64,000 nucleotides of DNA from an uncultured Lachnospiraceae bacterium (GCA_947629585.1 CANREH010000001.1:1-64000); one strand, 5' to 3'; positions 7,617 through 17,438 are shown, counted from the first letter of the stretch. The notes: generated by a model not told the origin, from the sequence alone. Program-made: numbers and translations.

Positions 7617-10600
7617 TTAATGCGTCCCGCCGGAAGCATAATCATCCGCCGCGGAATCCGGCCGCTTGTTCCCATAATAAAATACCGCAAAATCTCCGTC
7701 CTGTAAATGGAACCTGATGCCATTTTCATCGATCCTGTCATAAAGGAACCCTTCCGTCTTCCACATATTGCAGTAGCCCTTATCCGCATTTTCCGCATTG
7801 ATATAGCTCAAAACCCTCTTTTCCTGCCTGTCGGCATAGATACGGAACTGCACAATCAAAAAGCCTTCTTCTTTCCAGAAATTTTCCGTAAAATCAATCG
7901 GATATTCCCTCGCATACCCGTCAACATCATATCCATAAGAAACTATATGACAAGAAGCCGGAAGATAGTACTCAAAATACCAGTTTTGTTTTGCACTCAT
8001 AGCGTTTTCCTTCTGGGACTCCGGTACCGCCTTCCCCTGCCCAAGCATATGGCTTTCCCCCGAAAATGTCTGTAACTGCGTTGGAAGGAACAACTCCTGG
8101 TATCCGTCCCATACCGCTTCCTGCTTTTTCAACTCCTCTTCACTCAGATGCTTTAGGAAAGCCGTATCTTTCATCTCCTGCTTTGGCACGGACATTTTAT
8201 CTTTTCCCAAAGAAAATACCTTTCTGTTCTGCCTGTCCCGTTCACTTCCCACCCGGATCAGCTTCCGGTATCTGCCGGAAACCGACTCATCATAATAAAG
8301 ATCCACCCTCTCCCTGTTTTTTCCATCGCTGTCCACAAAATAAAACTCCGTATCTATCTCAATGCCGTCCTTCTCTCCATAAAAACTCCCTATCGTTTTT
8401 AAGCTGCAGCGCATACTATAACCTGTCTTTAAATACCCTGTGCCTTCATAATACGGATGGCTGCCTGCAAGCACCGGGAGAGTATACCTCGCTTTTAATC
8501 CGGTTTCCACGCCGTTCTGGTTCTTCGTCCCTACATAGTAAGCGATCCCCGACAATGTGCTGTCCTCTTTCCGGAATACCCTTTCCCATAACGGATAGTC
8601 CGTAATATCATAATTTTTCAAACCATACAGCCTTCCGCTTACTTCCACCGGAACCCCTGACTCCGCCGCATAATACGCCGGATCGAGATTAGCGCTGTCC
8701 ATTCCCGGCCCTGTCCCGTTTCTTGCCGCCACCCGGAAAGAAACCTCATATTCTCCTTCCTTTACCCAGATCGGCAGATAAAAAGTTCCCACACCAGAAA
8801 GGGCGCTCCAGGTTCCGGCAGGGTGCAGGCTGTTTCCGCTGTAAACATCAAAAGGAAAGCTTACTTCCATAGATTTGCAGAACCTTTCATAATCCTGCGT
8901 CCCATATCCCTGATAGGGAAGATGATCCCCATAGCAGGAAATGGAAGCGGAAAATTCCGTATCAAGAACGAGCTGGCACCTTGCCGGGTTAGGATTTACG
9001 CTCTGGCAAAGCCGGGACTGATCCGTTACCTGCCCTTTACAGAACACCGGCGTATGCACCCAGACCGAATTAATTTCATCGATCCCAATCACCAGCTCCG
9101 GTCCCCCGTCCTCCGAAAACACGTTGTTTACCGCATTCACCCGGTTTTTATAATAAACACGTCCGTCACTTTTATACTCTTTATTTTCCTTCGTCTCCGG
9201 GATGGTAAGATTCCTTTTACAAAATTCTGCTTTTCCGTCCGGATCTTCCGGAAGGTCGGGCGCCGGGGTGCTCTCTTCATATTCCACGCCATCCAGTATC
9301 TTTTTTCCATTGTATTCCAGATAATCATTCTTCGTCTTAAGCTTCTCTATCCCGTCTTCTGCAATGCTTTCATAATCCAGATAATGCGGAGGGCTGCTCC
9401 CGCTGGAAACCGTCTGGACATAATTCCCCATATCGATTGCTGCCTCTTCCGTTAAAGGATACTCATGATCCAAAGCCTGATACTGGCACTCTGTTTCCGC
9501 AGCCGCACAGCCCATAGTAACTTTTCCGGATGGCAGGACATTATTTTCGATTTCCATCTTTTCGGCAGAATAATCATTAAAGTAATCCACGATCCAATAA
9601 GAATACTCCCTTTTCACATTGACGACCTTACTGTCATTCACTACCCTGCTGCTCCATACCCAGGTATCCCCCTGTTTTCTCTGCCAGCGCAGCGTATAGC
9701 TGGCGCTGACCGTTACCTGATAGAGAACGCTTCCTTCATATTTGGTAAATTTATATTCCAAAAAAGCTCTGTCCGCTTCCCCCTGCGCATACAGCATTTC
9801 CCCGGATGGGATCGCAAGCTCAACATCATATTTTTCATTTCCCTTCTGCTCTGCCTTTAACTCCGCTGCCGCCTCCAGCTCCCCCAAAGCAATCTTTTTT
9901 TCTATGGTTTCCGTCGGAATCGGCGTACCTTCCGGCCCGTCCGGGATATCCGGCTCATCCGGCTTCTTTTTCTTCATATAAGCGACAATCTTCATGCCGC
10001 CGATCCTTACCTTGCCGGACTGCACCTGGCTTTTCCCATAATCGCTTTCCGCCGCTTTTATGACATTCTTCTTTTTTTCCGGCTTCGACAAATGCACATA
10101 ATAACTCTTGCACAGGACATACTCCGTTCCTCCGAAATTTTTTCTGCCGTCTAAGGTTACCGTAACCGTCTCCCCCGCTTTTCTGCCCGGCAGCTCCTTT
10201 TCTTTCAGAATTTCATTAGAAAAACTGCGGTACTCGACCGTGACCGGATATTTTGCGCTTTTAAATTTGATCCCAATATCAAAATGCTCATTAAAGTCAT
10301 TCGGATTCCTCCAGCCTGCCGCTCTTTTAATATCCTGCAAGCGGTAATACTGCTTTCCCTGGACTACCCCGTAAACCTTTAATTTAAAAATGGTATTAAA
10401 ATACAACGTATCTCCATCCTCTATTTCATCAAGCCCCGCTGCCAGCAAAGCACGGTCTACCCGTTTCTTAGGCATCGTATAAGTAATATGATACGTACCT
10501 CCCTTATCCTCCACTTCCTGATAATTGCTTTTTAACACAATGACCGCATATTTGCCGTCCTTTAACGGATTTCCGTTCGACCTGTCCTTGCGTATCGTAA

Positions 10601-10772
10601 ATCCTGCCGTCATCCAGCGTATATTCGTAGTGGCTTTCGTATCGTCCGTTGCAAAAATAATATTTCCATCCGACATTACTGCCCTGTTCGCATCTGCTAT
10701 ATCACAATCCAGGAAACAACACAGCACCAGGATCAGGAAACCATATAAAAACCATGCCCATTTTTTCTTCAT
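7617..10772 (-). CDS. Large exported DUF5704-like protein, last gene of the Tad-like operon
   Basis: 1051 residues. The N terminus has two lysines, a ~17-residue hydrophobic stretch and DCDIADANR, consistent with an export signal. Residues ~30-250 (NIRWMTAGFTIRKD, DGDTLYFNTIFKLKVYG, DFNEHFDIGIKFK) resemble the DUF5704 region I remember from Lachnospiraceae Tad loci. A Pro/Asp-rich linker (KKPDEPDIPDGPEGTP) follows, then a long beta-rich part with no recognised enzyme motif. No LPXTG, SLH or C-terminal membrane helix was seen, so it may be secreted or held by the pilus machine. Its stop is 2 nt from the start of the preceding gene's end. It is likely the main cargo or a tip adhesin, which is inference. 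Confidence 0.75.
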   Translation of the reverse strand: MKKKWAWFLYGFLILVLCCFLDCDIADANRAVMSDGNIIFATDDTKATTNIRWMTAGFTIRKDRSNGNPLKDGKYAVIVLKSNYQEVEDKGGTYHITYTMPKKRVDRALLAAGLDEIEDGDTLYFNTIFKLKVYGVVQGKQYYRLQDIKRAAGWRNPNDFNEHFDIGIKFKSAKYPVTVEYRSFSNEILKEKELPGRKAGETVTVTLDGRKNFGGTEYVLCKSYYVHLSKPEKKKNVIKAAESDYGKSQVQSGKVRIGGMKIVAYMKKKKPDEPDIPDGPEGTPIPTETIEKKIALGELEAAAELKAEQKGNEKYDVELAIPSGEMLYAQGEADRAFLEYKFTKYEGSVLYQVTVSASYTLRWQRKQGDTWVWSSRVVNDSKVVNVKREYSYWIVDYFNDYSAEKMEIENNVLPSGKVTMGCAAAETECQYQALDHEYPLTEEAAIDMGNYVQTVSSGSSPPHYLDYESIAEDGIEKLKTKNDYLEYNGKKILDGVEYEESTPAPDLPEDPDGKAEFCKRNLTIPETKENKEYKSDGRVYYKNRVNAVNNVFSEDGGPELVIGIDEINSVWVHTPVFCKGQVTDQSRLCQSVNPNPARCQLVLDTEFSASISCYGDHLPYQGYGTQDYERFCKSMEVSFPFDVYSGNSLHPAGTWSALSGVGTFYLPIWVKEGEYEVSFRVAARNGTGPGMDSANLDPAYYAAESGVPVEVSGRLYGLKNYDITDYPLWERVFRKEDSTLSGIAYYVGTKNQNGVETGLKARYTLPVLAGSHPYYEGTGYLKTGYSMRCSLKTIGSFYGEKDGIEIDTEFYFVDSDGKNRERVDLYYDESVSGRYRKLIRVGSERDRQNRKVFSLGKDKMSVPKQEMKDTAFLKHLSEEELKKQEAVWDGYQELFLPTQLQTFSGESHMLGQGKAVPESQKENAMSAKQNWYFEYYLPASCHIVSYGYDVDGYAREYPIDFTENFWKEEGFLIVQFRIYADRQEKRVLSYINAENADKGYCNMWKTEGFLYDRIDENGIRFHLQDGDFAVFYYGNKRPDSAADDYASGGTH

Positions 10773-10773
10773 G

Positions 10774-11736
10774 TCATTCCTCCTGTTCTTCCATTATATT
10801 TTCTGTCTCTGCCCCCTGGAAAAACCGATCCTCTATTTCTTCCGGGCTCTGCGGCTGCTGGTAAAATTCTTCCCCGCCGTCTAACTTTTCCTTTCCTGTT
10901 TCCAAATCTTCCTTTAAATTCCACGTTTCCTGCTTCTTATGGACCCTTGCGCCCGATAAAACGACCTTATTATACGTCCCCAGTTTCGCAGAAGAGTATG
11001 GATAGCCCTGAAAAACACACAGCAAAGTCACGTCGTCCACCGTCCGGTACCATTCCTCCATATCAATGACCGGCAGGGAAAAATAATAAGAAATCCCCTT
11101 TAATGCTGTGTAACGGTTGTGCAGTTCAAGCTGCCTGTTCATCTGATCGGTAATCACGGAAATAATCGTCCTTCTCCTGATTTCATCAAAATTATCATCA
11201 GACAGCTCCTCCACAGGATAAAGCTTCCTTATCTGTCTGTAATCCCCTCTCCTTTCTACATCCTCTGCCTTATCCTGGTAAACAATCTCCTTATCGAAAC
11301 GGTAAAAAATCGCATAATTCTCCTTTTCCAGACAGTATGGTATCTTTTCTGAAAACTCCTTTCCGTTTTCCTCATCATTCACCCTCCATGAATACAGCCC
11401 GTCTTCCAGCATAATGGCAATGACCGGGAAATAGCATTCCAGCTCCTGTCTCATGCTGTCCCCTTCCGAAAGCCCAAGATTAATCGATAAACCGAGGAAG
11501 AACCGTTCCAGGATTTCTTCTTTGTTAATTTTCAGTTCTTCCCCGTCATCCAGCTCTACAATTCCCTCCATCGCAGATTCTACGGCATTATCCATAGCAT
11601 TATCATATTGTATATTTAACTCCGCTGTTTTTTCCAGAAATAAAATCCGGCTGTCACTGATTACGGTCAAAGCTGACAATATCAATACAAAGATCAGGGC
11701 ATAATCACTTAATTTCGTCTCGAATCGCACCTCCAT
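10774..11736 (-). CDS. TadE/F-like minor pilin-type membrane protein
   Basis: About 320 residues. One hydrophobic helix near the N terminus (YALIFVLILSALTVI) is followed by a large extracytoplasmic domain, the layout of TadE/F minor pilins; sequence similarity to named families is not obvious. The longest frame begins at 11928, but it then overlaps the preceding gene by 224 nt; ATG at 11736 places only ~11 residues before the helix and overlaps by 32 nt, suggesting translational coupling. GGAGG lies inside the first codons, so the exact start is uncertain. Two nucleotides separate its stop from the next gene. Confidence 0.65.
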   Translation of the reverse strand: MEVRFETKLSDYALIFVLILSALTVISDSRILFLEKTAELNIQYDNAMDNAVESAMEGIVELDDGEELKINKEEILERFFLGLSINLGLSEGDSMRQELECYFPVIAIMLEDGLYSWRVNDEENGKEFSEKIPYCLEKENYAIFYRFDKEIVYQDKAEDVERRGDYRQIRKLYPVEELSDDNFDEIRRRTIISVITDQMNRQLELHNRYTALKGISYYFSLPVIDMEEWYRTVDDVTLLCVFQGYPYSSAKLGTYNKVVLSGARVHKKQETWNLKEDLETGKEKLDGGEEFYQQPQSPEEIEDRFFQGAETENIMEEQEE

Positions 11737-12187
11737 ATACCGTATAAATCTGCTTGTCTGAAATATCTGCCGCCAATACCATATCTGTGATCTTTGCAGA
11801 AAGCGGCCTGCTGATATTTTGTACCTCTGCTTTAAAAAATCCGCCTTTTTGAAATTCTGCTTTTTCCTCTGAAAGAAATTCCTCCATGCGGCTGCTTTCA
11901 TAGTGGGTTTCATACTCTCCTGCTTCATTCTGCACTTCCACCCTTTTATAATAAGTCAGCTCCACGTCATATACCTGCCCTGTCCTGTCCAGCTCCTTCA
12001 AAAAAAGCTCATACATATTTCTGGTCAAATATCCTTGGTTTCTCACAGAATCCACAAAATACGCCGTTTCTGTCTGCACCTGGACACGGCAGACAGCATC
12101 CTGCTTTAAGCTTATATAATATACGGGTACAAGGAACAGTAAAACAACAGTAACCAGTATTTCTATAACCCTTCCAAAGGAATCCAT
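11705..12187 (-). CDS. TadE-like minor pilin-type protein
   Basis: 160 residues with an N-terminal helix (VIEILVTVVLLFLVPVYYI, about 7-26) and a small external domain. GGGGGTG precedes the ATG by 4 nt. Size, topology and place in the operon suit a TadE-type minor pilin; this rests on context more than on sequence. Confidence 0.65.
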   Translation of the reverse strand: MDSFGRVIEILVTVVLLFLVPVYYISLKQDAVCRVQVQTETAYFVDSVRNQGYLTRNMYELFLKELDRTGQVYDVELTYYKRVEVQNEAGEYETHYESSRMEEFLSEEKAEFQKGGFFKAEVQNISRPLSAKITDMVLAADISDKQIYTVYGGAIRDEIK

Positions 12188-12217
12188 AGCACACCCCCAT
12201 TCGTTTCCATTCTTCCG

Positions 12218-12367
12218 CTATTCCAAAGCTTTCTGTTTATGAATTTCTTCTATCCGATAGTCAATGCTTTGATTCAACTGCCGATCCATCTGGTATAACA
12301 GCGTTACTGCCGTCACAAATAAGACAGCTCCAAAAAACTGAATCAGCGCATGCTGGACACTTTCCAT
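12218..12367 (-). CDS. 49-residue single-span membrane protein in the Tad-like operon
   Basis: A small gene between the pilin-like and TadE-like genes: ATG at 12367, stop TAG at 12218. The product begins MESVQHALIQFFGAVLFVTA, has one transmembrane helix at ~6-25 and a charged C-terminal helix with two basic/acidic repeats. AGAGGGTGA lies 7 nt upstream, and the gene fits exactly in the gap between its neighbours. It could be an assembly factor or a second small pilin. The function is unknown. Confidence 0.65.
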   Translation of the reverse strand: MESVQHALIQFFGAVLFVTAVTLLYQMDRQLNQSIDYRIEEIHKQKALE

Positions 12368-12400
12368 ATCATTCACCCTCTGTCAAAACTTCCCCGCCTC

Positions 12401-12898
12401 TTAAATTTCATCCGCTGATTTCTGTACAAACGTAATGCAGACAATCACATTATTGGCAGTTCTCTGCACACTCCCGTTAAACGTGGCGTTCGGGTTAATA
12501 TAGTGCTCGCTTTTTTTATTTCTTGCCTCGGACACATTAGTAGCGCCTTCTTTATCTTCAAGTTTATAAATAGAAGAGCTTCCATCCTCTTTCCCTACGG
12601 TATATCCATAGTAAGCGTATTTCTTTAATTTTCCGGAAGCAACCGTTTCTACCCTGATACATACATCCTCAGAAGAAAATTTATTGATAACATTTAAAAC
12701 CTCAGAACCCGAGACAGAAAGCCCGTCATACATCGTTTTGTCATTATCATTAAATTCTGAATTTAATTTTGAAATAGAACCTGCGCCGGAAGCCGCCGTA
12801 TCTCTTGCCTCCCTTGCAATATAAAATCCCAGCGATACAATAATACAGGTTATAATCGTCCCTGCCGCAAGCAATAAACCTTTTAAACCATTATCCAT
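12401..12898 (-). CDS. Flp-like major pilin candidate
   Basis: 165 residues. Start at ATG 12898 is set by AAAGGAG 6-7 nt upstream. A hydrophobic helix (LLLAAGTIITCIIVSLGFYI) begins at residue ~8, followed by a Ser/Gly-rich then soluble domain. It has no canonical G/xxxxE prepilin peptidase site: after Gly4 there is Leu-Lys-Gly-Leu-Leu and no Glu at +5. Relatives are, from memory, sometimes mislabelled ABC transporter permease; a single helix rules that out. Position after TadB/C and strong RBS suggest the major structural subunit. Confidence 0.65.
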   Translation of the reverse strand: MDNGLKGLLLAAGTIITCIIVSLGFYIAREARDTAASGAGSISKLNSEFNDNDKTMYDGLSVSGSEVLNVINKFSSEDVCIRVETVASGKLKKYAYYGYTVGKEDGSSSIYKLEDKEGATNVSEARNKKSEHYINPNATFNGSVQRTANNVIVCITFVQKSADEI

Positions 12899-12953
12899 AG
12901 AATTCTCCTTTCTAAATACATTTTCCATAGTTCAAGGGCTGACATGCCCCTTT

Positions 12954-14849
12954 TTAAGCCATATCTGCCAGATATCCCATAAGCTGCGATAAGCTTTCCA
13001 GGACAAACGGCACAATTAAATACAATCCCAAAAGCATTATTAACGGGACATACGCTGCCGCTTTCGCAATCACGCCTTTATTGGCAAGCGTAATTTCATT
13101 ATCCTGTTTCCGCTTATCGGCAAAAAAGTCCCTCTGTCCCGCAATTTCATCAAAGGCATCCTCTACCCCTAATCGGTCACAGGCTTCCAAATCCTCCACA
13201 ATCCTGACAAAAGGAAGAAACGGAACTTTTTCCTTTAATCTTTCCAGGGCAATTACTTCATCATAAGAAAAATGATCGACACATTCCACTAACGGCTCTC
13301 TAAAAATATCAGAGAAATTTTCCATCCATTCCAGCAAAATTTCCACATTCATCCTTTTAATATAAATCAGCATTAAAATAATGGACTGTAACTGCATTAC
13401 CTCGTCTTCCATATTCAGCTTCCTGAAATACCTCCGGCAGATTACCAGGGCTGTCGGCAGAAATGACAACAGCCATGCAAGCCCCGCGCAAAGGACAGGA
13501 TAGAAAAACCGATAATACACCGCCTGATATTCTATAATTCTTTCCGCCGCTTCCCCTGCAAGCTCCTCCATCACAAGCTCCGTTAAATTTAAAGACGCCA
13601 GCTTCATATGGGAAATTAATTTTTCTTTTAATTCATCCTGATCGGAGTCTTTAAATTCATGGCAAAGCTCTATTAAAATCTTCCGGTAAGTTTCGATATC
13701 TTCTGTCGTCGTCAGGGAAGAACCGCTGTAATCCCCGGCATAATTGATCTTATTTTCTTTGGATATATGGACAAGCTGCCCCGATAAAAATACTGCCGCA
13801 AGAAATGCGGTAAGAAAAATAAGGAAGCGTTTTAATAAAAATTCCTGTACTGTCGTTTTTTCCGCTGCTTCATATAATATACGCTCTATTTTAAAAACCT
13901 TAGCAGGATGTGTAAAAATATATTTTCTGATTTTCTTTTGTATAAAAGAAATCCGGCACAGCCTTTTCAAATAATAAGGCTCTTCCTGGATAATCGTATC
14001 GGAATTTCCCCGAAGCTGTGAAATCACGCTGTATGACAGAATCGTAAACAAAAAAATCAAAATGCTGATAACAATCCCATATTCTCCATGATAGTATTTT
14101 TCCAGCTCCGGCAGATTTGACATTCCCCAGCCTTCCACCGCTTTTAAAAAAAATACCGGAAGGATAGTCAGGAAAATCAGCCCCGAAAAAATATACTGCA
14201 TTTTTTCCCGTTTTAAAATTTCAATATTGACTTCCTTTTTCAGATAATTCAGATTATCTAAAAATACCGATCTCCCTTCATGGATGGTATCCCCGTATTC
14301 CAGCGTAATCTGGCTCAATGCAAGAAACGTCAGGAAAAATTTATTGGGTGCAATTTCCTTATATTTTTCCACTTCTTCCTTCTCTTCTGCCTGGAGGACA
14401 TCGTATATTTTCATGATATGGGGAACCAGCTCTTCCGGCGCATCCTCCATCGAATCATAAATGGCTTCCTCTACCATACCTCCCGCATGGAAAAAATGCC
14501 GTACATCCCCCAGGTATTGCTCAAACAATACCAAAAGCTTTTTTTCCTCCCTGCTTACCGTCCGGTATAAAAGCTCCTGCTGAAACACAAAAATCATGCA
14601 GAAAATAAAGAGGTACTGATAGATATTTCCTCCCCAGGCAAGGGCAAAGAAAAATAACAGAAGTGTCGCCAGGAAATTTTTGATAACGACATGCATTGTC
14701 TTTACCATCATTTCATAATCTTCCACAGGCGCCAAAATTTCATAGATTTTCCTGATTTTAGACAAATACCGCACTGTCAGCCGATTTTTCCATAAACATC
14801 GGTAAACCATCACAAGGAATTGATTTTTATATAATTTTAACTTTTCCAT
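12954..14849 (-). CDS. Fused TadB/TadC-like inner-membrane platform protein
   Basis: 631 residues with two type II secretion F-like halves in one chain. The first half has helices near 57-95 and 225-275 around a cytoplasmic module (QYLGDVRHFFHAGGMVEEAI); the second has helices near 345, 455-475 and a final C-terminal pair (VIAKAAAYVPLIMLLGLYLI) around LQSIILMLIYIKRMNVEIL. In classical Tad systems TadB and TadC are separate proteins that form the platform driven by TadA. The ATG is 3 nt after the TadA-like stop, so translation is coupled. Confidence 0.8.
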   Translation of the reverse strand: MEKLKLYKNQFLVMVYRCLWKNRLTVRYLSKIRKIYEILAPVEDYEMMVKTMHVVIKNFLATLLLFFFALAWGGNIYQYLFIFCMIFVFQQELLYRTVSREEKKLLVLFEQYLGDVRHFFHAGGMVEEAIYDSMEDAPEELVPHIMKIYDVLQAEEKEEVEKYKEIAPNKFFLTFLALSQITLEYGDTIHEGRSVFLDNLNYLKKEVNIEILKREKMQYIFSGLIFLTILPVFFLKAVEGWGMSNLPELEKYYHGEYGIVISILIFLFTILSYSVISQLRGNSDTIIQEEPYYLKRLCRISFIQKKIRKYIFTHPAKVFKIERILYEAAEKTTVQEFLLKRFLIFLTAFLAAVFLSGQLVHISKENKINYAGDYSGSSLTTTEDIETYRKILIELCHEFKDSDQDELKEKLISHMKLASLNLTELVMEELAGEAAERIIEYQAVYYRFFYPVLCAGLAWLLSFLPTALVICRRYFRKLNMEDEVMQLQSIILMLIYIKRMNVEILLEWMENFSDIFREPLVECVDHFSYDEVIALERLKEKVPFLPFVRIVEDLEACDRLGVEDAFDEIAGQRDFFADKRKQDNEITLANKGVIAKAAAYVPLIMLLGLYLIVPFVLESLSQLMGYLADMA

Positions 14850-14852
14850 ACA

Positions 14853-16601
14853 TTAATAATTCCCTGCCCTGCCTTTCTCCCATCGGCTTAAAAACTGCCG
14901 GAACAGCTCCCGTTCCTCCGCCGTATAGATACCTTCTAACGCTTCTTTCCCTCCTTCGCTTATAAAATCCTTACAGACATATCTCCCATCCTCCCATACA
15001 ATTAAATCCCTTGTATGGTAAATACATTCCCTGTCCGGAACAATTTCTGTAATCCGCTCGATATAGCGGTGCCCATCCGTTTTCTTTTTCATATGGATGT
15101 CATAGTTAATACAGCAGACCACCTGTTCCGCGGCTATTTTTTCGTTTTGGAACCCTCCCTCCTGCAAAAGCGCATTCCTCATGCCTGCGACAAGATTCTC
15201 TGTCGTCTTGGCATGGTGTGTAAATAAAGTAAACAAACTGGCAATCTGCGCCATCTGGATCATCCAGGAGGACACTCCTGCCGTTGCCACTTCCCCTAAA
15301 ATATTGACAGAACCATCTGTCTTTTTCTGGAAATCCAGCCCTTCCTGCCCGCTGATGGAATTGGTTTCCCGGAAGGTGACAATATTCCTCTCCGGATAAA
15401 TCTTCCTTAAGTGAAGTTCAAACGACATTTCCTGAATACGAAGATTATAAGCCGGATTAATATAACCAATCAAAGACATCAAAAGGGTTGTTTTCCCCGA
15501 ACCCTGCTCTCCCGTGACAGCAATCACCCGCTCTCCCCGTATCAGCCACTTCATAAATTCAATCGGGAGATCATTATTTTCATCCGTCACCAGAAGGTGG
15601 ATATCCTGCTGCAGCACAGAATCAAACTTTCTTAAAAACAATACCCAGCTTTCGGCAAACGGAGGCCTTGCCACCGCAATACGGGAACCATCTTTCATTT
15701 CATTCACCGTATAGCCTTTCACTTCGGAGAGCTGCCCCGGATTGTTGTAACGGTAAATATTCTTACAGACTCTCGTAAGCTCCCGGTAACTGCCAAAGCT
15801 TAAAAAGGACAAATGGATGGATTTTCCGTGGAAAAACATCCAGACGCTGTCATAAGAACAGGGAAGCCCTTCCGGAAGGTTCCTGGTGTCAAAGCTTTCC
15901 GGAATGCCGGACACCCCGGCGCTAATTCCGTCAATGTGCATATCCCTGATTTCATCAATCACCCCGTTCCCTTTATAAAGGGAATAAATTCTCTGTGTCA
16001 GGATATCCAGTTGATCCCGGAAAGAAAGCGCGCCGCAGCCAAACTCATAATAGGCCTCATAAATATCATCACTGGAAATTTCATAATAGATCTGCCCTTT
16101 TTCATTTTTCTTTCCCTGTTCCAGCCGAAAATCCCGGATAAATTCCGCCATTGCCTCAATCCCATATTTCTGCTTATACAAATGGAGCATAATATCAAAC
16201 TGATCCCTTGCCGTAAGACTGTTACTGTTCCGGAAAGGAAGCAGTTCCACAATCGTTTCTTCCGATATATGGTACCTTGACAGCAGCAGTTCTTTAATAT
16301 AGCCCTTCACGAATATTTTGGAATTAATATCTCCATAAGCGCACTCTCTCAACGCTTTCCTTAACTGCTTTTTCTGGTTCAGCCGCTTTTCTATTTCCGA
16401 CTGATTTAACCCGCTTTCAAAAACATTGGTTCTCAAAAGCTTGGTAAAATCTTCCCGGATTCCCCAGACAAGTTCCTCCATAGAATGGATCTCCGGAAGC
16501 TCCGCCCACTTGCTGACTGCCTGCAAAAATTCTTTTCCCTGAAACGGATTTTCTTTTTTCCTGTCCTTATCTTTTGGTTTTTTATGGAACAGATGTATCA
16601 A
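14853..16601 (-). CDS. TadA/CpaF-like secretion ATPase
   Basis: 582 residues. The C-terminal half is a type II/IV secretion ATPase: Walker A GEQGSGKTTL (about 362-371), the Asp-box/Walker B region reduced to SVNILGEVATAG, and THHAKT where TadA usually has a HAN motif. The N-terminal ~330 residues are longer and more divergent than in standard TadA. It should hydrolyse ATP to drive pilin assembly through the fused TadB/C protein. It overlaps the upstream TadZ-like gene by 20 nt. Confidence 0.85.
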   Translation of the reverse strand: MIHLFHKKPKDKDRKKENPFQGKEFLQAVSKWAELPEIHSMEELVWGIREDFTKLLRTNVFESGLNQSEIEKRLNQKKQLRKALRECAYGDINSKIFVKGYIKELLLSRYHISEETIVELLPFRNSNSLTARDQFDIMLHLYKQKYGIEAMAEFIRDFRLEQGKKNEKGQIYYEISSDDIYEAYYEFGCGALSFRDQLDILTQRIYSLYKGNGVIDEIRDMHIDGISAGVSGIPESFDTRNLPEGLPCSYDSVWMFFHGKSIHLSFLSFGSYRELTRVCKNIYRYNNPGQLSEVKGYTVNEMKDGSRIAVARPPFAESWVLFLRKFDSVLQQDIHLLVTDENNDLPIEFMKWLIRGERVIAVTGEQGSGKTTLLMSLIGYINPAYNLRIQEMSFELHLRKIYPERNIVTFRETNSISGQEGLDFQKKTDGSVNILGEVATAGVSSWMIQMAQIASLFTLFTHHAKTTENLVAGMRNALLQEGGFQNEKIAAEQVVCCINYDIHMKKKTDGHRYIERITEIVPDRECIYHTRDLIVWEDGRYVCKDFISEGGKEALEGIYTAEERELFRQFLSRWEKGRAGNY

Positions 16602-17415
16602 TATGCACCTCCTGACTTATTTCCGCCGCACGTTTTATGACGGAGCAGGCACGTTTTAATTCCCTGATAAAATAATAATTATTGTCCTGTTTTAAACAGC
16701 CTGCATTTCTTGATAAAAAAGCTACCAGCTTTCCCAGCGCCATAGCATCCCGGAACTCCGTATTATAAGGAATTACCGCAATCCTGTCCCGGGAAACGTC
16801 AAATTGGCGCATTACATATTTTACGGAATACCGGGAACATCTGTCATAATTTCCCAAAAGATAGACGCACTTATGCTTAATCACGCCAAAACGCTTAAAA
16901 CAATCCACAAGTACAAACGGGTCCTGGCAGAGGTTCATAACGACCAAATCCGCTTTTTCCAAAATTGTCTTTGTCGTCAGGTTATCCGCTGCCGCAGTAT
17001 CAACCATTACCATCTGTGCAAATTTTCCCAATTCTACCAGCAAAATATCCAGAATCCGGTTCAGCTCATACTCAAAAACCTCCTTGTTTCCCGTATTGGA
17101 CTGCGGAATATAAAATAACCTGCCTGCTATCGGCTCTAAGGCCGCGTCCTTAATCACTTCCTGGAGCCCAATCCCCGAATCCAGCCTTTTCATTACCTGG
17201 TCAATTCCCTGACGGTGGTAAAAAAAAGGCGTTTCCATCACAAAATCCTCATAAGAATTTTCCGTAAAACCATTTTCAATATTATTTAAATTAAAATGAT
17301 TTTCAAATAAAATAAGGCGCATCTGCATTTCTAATGCAAGAAAGGTACTGACAGCCGCCATATTGCTTGTAATCCCTGCTTTCCCCCTTGTATTGCCGAA
17401 AAATGCGATCTGCAT
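16582..17415 (-). CDS. TadZ/CpaE-like ParA-family protein with deviant P-loop
   Basis: 277 residues. The fold signature is ParA/MinD-like: a hydrophobic strand, a glycine/lysine loop GNTRGKAGITSNMAA at ~7-21, VMVDTAAADNLTTK as Walker B, and a C-terminal VIPYNTEF segment. The loop does not match the usual KGGxGKT, since residues equivalent to the final GKT read AGIT, so ATP binding may be weak or lost, as reported for some TadZ proteins. TadZ localises the pilus machine at a pole. GGAGG lies 12 nt before the ATG. Confidence 0.78.
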   Translation of the reverse strand: MQIAFFGNTRGKAGITSNMAAVSTFLALEMQMRLILFENHFNLNNIENGFTENSYEDFVMETPFFYHRQGIDQVMKRLDSGIGLQEVIKDAALEPIAGRLFYIPQSNTGNKEVFEYELNRILDILLVELGKFAQMVMVDTAAADNLTTKTILEKADLVVMNLCQDPFVLVDCFKRFGVIKHKCVYLLGNYDRCSRYSVKYVMRQFDVSRDRIAVIPYNTEFRDAMALGKLVAFLSRNAGCLKQDNNYYFIRELKRACSVIKRAAEISQEVHIDTSVP

Positions 17416-17438
17416 AAAATGAAATATCCTCCTTCCTG

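Noticed and set aside
8066..9455. Several long plus-strand frames opposite the DUF5704-like gene
   Set aside because: They are antisense shadows with Pro/Ser/His-rich composition and no start signals.
10774..11928. Longer 384-residue version of the TadE/F-like protein
   Set aside because: Its first 64 residues are a basic, Trp/Gln-rich translation of the overlapping gene in another frame.
12401..12898. ABC transporter permease label for the pilin-like protein
   Set aside because: It has a single helix and no transporter signature; pilus context explains it.
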